In this document: one piece after another, positions 6,616-8,026 of the stretch
Numbering within the stretch: the stretch's first letter is position 1
How the letters are laid out: every line of letters starts with the position of its first letter
From: an uncultured Devosia sp.
GTDB taxonomy: Bacteria > Pseudomonadota > Alphaproteobacteria > Rhizobiales > Devosiaceae
Assembly (NCBI GenBank): GCA_934553185.1
Contig: CAKTFF010000084.1
Coordinates: 1-8,026 of the forward strand
DNA length: 8,026 nt
Reading direction: 5' to 3'
The notes under the pieces: generated by a model
What the model was told of the DNA's origin: nothing
What the model saw: the letters and a program-made list of their open reading frames with translations, nothing else
The model's database searches: none
Translations under genes and position numbers: made by a program

Positions 6616-7091
6616 CGTTGGTGGGTCAAAGCCTTGACGCCGGTCAGTTTCGGGTTGGTGACGGCGAGGCCGGCGCCAAACACCAGCGCGTCCTCCACCA
6701 GCCCGCTGGGCGTTTGTCCAACCCGACCCATCGCTGCGTAGCGCAGTCTTAACCCAAGATAGGCCGAAGCCATGGCTGCGCCCACAGCGACAACCGCGCC
6801 CTCAGCACGCTGATGGCGCGGCGCCAGTGCTGCGCCGGCATAAGCGGCAGTGATGGCGCGCACCGCAAGGCCGATGGGAATGGTGCGATCCGGCGCCGAC
6901 TTCATCTTGTCGCCGCCCATTTCTGCTGCAGCAAACGCCACCGCGCCTGCGGTCACCACAGGATGGTGGAAGAGCTTCTGCATGGGCAGATCGTCACCGA
7001 CCTCCCCGCGATAGGTCGCAAGGGCCAGGGTCGCGAGAGGTGTGATGCCGCGCTGGCCCGCAACCAGGCCAATGATCAAGGATCGAAGCAT
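6612..7091 (-). CDS. Small hydrophobic protein, DUF4126-like
   Basis: A 159-residue Ala/Gly-rich protein with several probable membrane-embedded segments, at about 1-24, 43-58, 72-90, 97-115 and 131-146. Motifs AGQRGITPLATLALA (11-25), AEMGGDKMKSAPDRT (56-70) and LVEDALVFGAGLAV (131-144) resemble DUF4126 membrane proteins, which share an N-terminal SGxR-x-xxP pattern and a central E-x-x-x-DK pattern. This assignment is from memory of the pattern and is tentative; function is unknown. The ATG at 7091 is well supported by GGAG 7 bases upstream on the minus strand. It starts 51 bases after the ftsA stop on the same strand with no clear terminator between, so it is probably cotranscribed with the division genes. 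Its stop TAG (6614-6612) overlaps the stop of the convergent VOC gene. Confidence 0.8.
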   Translation of the reverse strand: MLRSLIIGLVAGQRGITPLATLALATYRGEVGDDLPMQKLFHHPVVTAGAVAFAAAEMGGDKMKSAPDRTIPIGLAVRAITAAYAGAALAPRHQRAEGAVVAVGAAMASAYLGLRLRYAAMGRVGQTPSGLVEDALVFGAGLAVTNPKLTGVKALTHQR

Positions 7092-7142
7092 AAGCGTTCT
7101 CCAGGGGTTACCCGCAAGAACGGCTCTGCCCGAATTTCGATC

Positions 7143-8026
7143 CTAGAAGCTCGTGCGCAGCCAGTTGCCGACCCGGGCGAAATAGCCGTCGGTGCCGGTG
7201 AGTTTATGCGAGCCACGGGGCTCCTGGTATTCCTTGCCGCAGACCTGCGGGTAGATCAGCATGCCCGCCACACTGGCAAAGGCCGCGCCCTTGGCCATCT
7301 CTGGAAGGCCCGCAATACCCATCGGTCGGCCGGTGCGCACATTGCGCGCCAGCGTGCGCCGCGCCACTTCGGGCAGGCCGGTCATTTCACTGGCGCCACC
7401 GGTGAGAACAAACCGGCGCCCGCACACATCCATCATGCCGGTCGCCTGCATGCGGTCGCGAATGGCGGTGAGGATTTCCTCGATACGCGGACGCATGATG
7501 CGCGTCAGCACCGAACGGGCCACCTGCCCCGGCGCCTCGTCATGCTGGGCGCCCACCGGGTTGATGGCAATGAGGTCGCGCTCATCGGCCTGGCCGGGCA
7601 GCACCGAGCCATAGAAAGTCTTGAGCCGCTCGGCATCCGCAACGCTGACCGACAGCTGCCGCGCAATGTCGAGCGTCAGGTGATGGCCACCAATGGCAAT
7701 GGCATCGGCATAAACCAGGTGCCCGTCATTAAACACCGAGACGGTTGTGGTGGCGCCACCAAAGTCAATGCAGGCGACACCCAGATCGGCTTCGTCATCC
7801 ACCAGAACGGCAAGTCCCGATGCATAAGGCGTGGCTATCAAAGCCTCGATCTGCAGGTGACAGCGATGCAGCACCAGTTCCAGATTGCGCATCGCCAGTG
7901 TTTCGGAGCTCACCACAGCGACATCGACACCCAGCTTGTCGCCCACCATCCCCTTGGGATCGCGAATACCCTTCTGCCCGTCGATTGCATAGCCGATCGG
8001 CAGGGCATGGATGATCGAGCGCTCCG
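7143..8026 (-). CDS. ftsA: Cell division protein FtsA, C-terminal part (cut by window edge)
   Basis: FtsA is the actin-like ATPase that tethers FtsZ to the inner membrane and recruits later division proteins. The last 293 residues are present, and the open frame runs to the right edge, so the N-terminus lies outside. Fragment residues 5-25 (IHALPIGYAIDG...IRDPKG) match the FtsA 1C subdomain entry. The phosphate-2 motif is IDFGGATTTVSVF at 86-98, and the adenosine motif is VLTGGASEMTGLPEVARR at 206-223. LPEMAKGAAFASVAGMLIYP at 240-259 is typical of alphaproteobacteria. The end, YFARVGNWLRTSF, is the amphipathic helix that binds membrane. The phosphate-2 motif has Ala where most FtsA proteins have Gly (DxGGGT). 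An in-frame ATG at 7949 is internal, not the start. ftsZ is not directly downstream as usual; a DUF4126-like gene follows after 51 bases. Confidence 0.95.
   Translation of the reverse strand, partial: ERSIIHALPIGYAIDGQKGIRDPKGMVGDKLGVDVAVVSSETLAMRNLELVLHRCHLQIEALIATPYASGLAVLVDDEADLGVACIDFGGATTTVSVFNDGHLVYADAIAIGGHHLTLDIARQLSVSVADAERLKTFYGSVLPGQADERDLIAINPVGAQHDEAPGQVARSVLTRIMRPRIEEILTAIRDRMQATGMMDVCGRRFVLTGGASEMTGLPEVARRTLARNVRTGRPMGIAGLPEMAKGAAFASVAGMLIYPQVCGKEYQEPRGSHKLTGTDGYFARVGNWLRTSF

Noticed and set aside
6605..6643. Possible terminator for the VOC gene (CCGGCG / CGCCGG with inner GTCAA / TTGAC)
   Set aside because: The stems are short, the outer loop is long and no T-run follows, so it does not meet the standard for an intrinsic terminator.
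7095..7122. Inverted repeat CGTTCT / AGAACG between ftsA and the DUF4126-like gene
   Set aside because: It is only 6 bp with a 16-base loop and no T-run; too weak to call a terminator or operator.
1..8026. Mobile element, CRISPR, toxin-antitoxin, phage or RNA genes
   Set aside because: I looked for transposase or integrase frames, direct repeat arrays, paired small genes and tRNA-like cloverleafs and saw none; the content is core chromosomal genes with two small accessory ones.

Overview
The window reads as ordinary chromosome from an alphaproteobacterium. The gene order ftsA - ftsZ - lpxC - bamD - recN - ligA, all on the minus strand, is the distal end of the alphaproteobacterial division and cell-wall cluster followed by its usual neighbours. 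The high GC content, the very long FtsZ C-terminal linker ending in IPAFLRKHG, and a CtrA-like site upstream of ftsZ fit the Hyphomicrobiales (Rhizobiales). A Devosia-like member is my best guess, but the sequence alone does not settle the genus.

Layout in the direction of transcription (right to left): the 3' part of ftsA enters at the right edge (7143-8026). After 51 bases comes a small hydrophobic DUF4126-like protein (6612-7091). A VOC/PhnB-type protein on the plus strand (6148-6615) meets it tail to tail, with the two stop codons overlapping. A 207-base divergent intergenic region (5941-6147) holds regulatory-looking sequence and leads left into ftsZ (4258-5940). A strong intrinsic terminator follows ftsZ. 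Then come lpxC (3191-4147), the lipoprotein gene bamD (2266-3102) with a second intrinsic terminator after it, recN (368-2038), and the first 82 codons of ligA (1-247), cut by the left edge. No gene-free stretch exceeds 300 bases; the longest are 2039-2265 and 5941-6147.

Functionally, FtsA anchors FtsZ filaments to the membrane for division. LpxC commits precursors to lipid A, and BamD helps insert outer-membrane proteins, so these four genes link division with envelope growth. RecN and LigA act in DNA break repair and ligation. The terminators and gaps suggest separate units: ftsA plus the small membrane protein; ftsZ alone; lpxC with bamD; recN, perhaps with ligA.

I found no mobile element, CRISPR array, RNA gene, toxin system or plainly new system. 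The points most worth a second look are the split of ftsA from ftsZ by two accessory genes, one on the opposite strand, and the palindromic and CtrA-like motifs in the ftsZ/VOC intergenic region.
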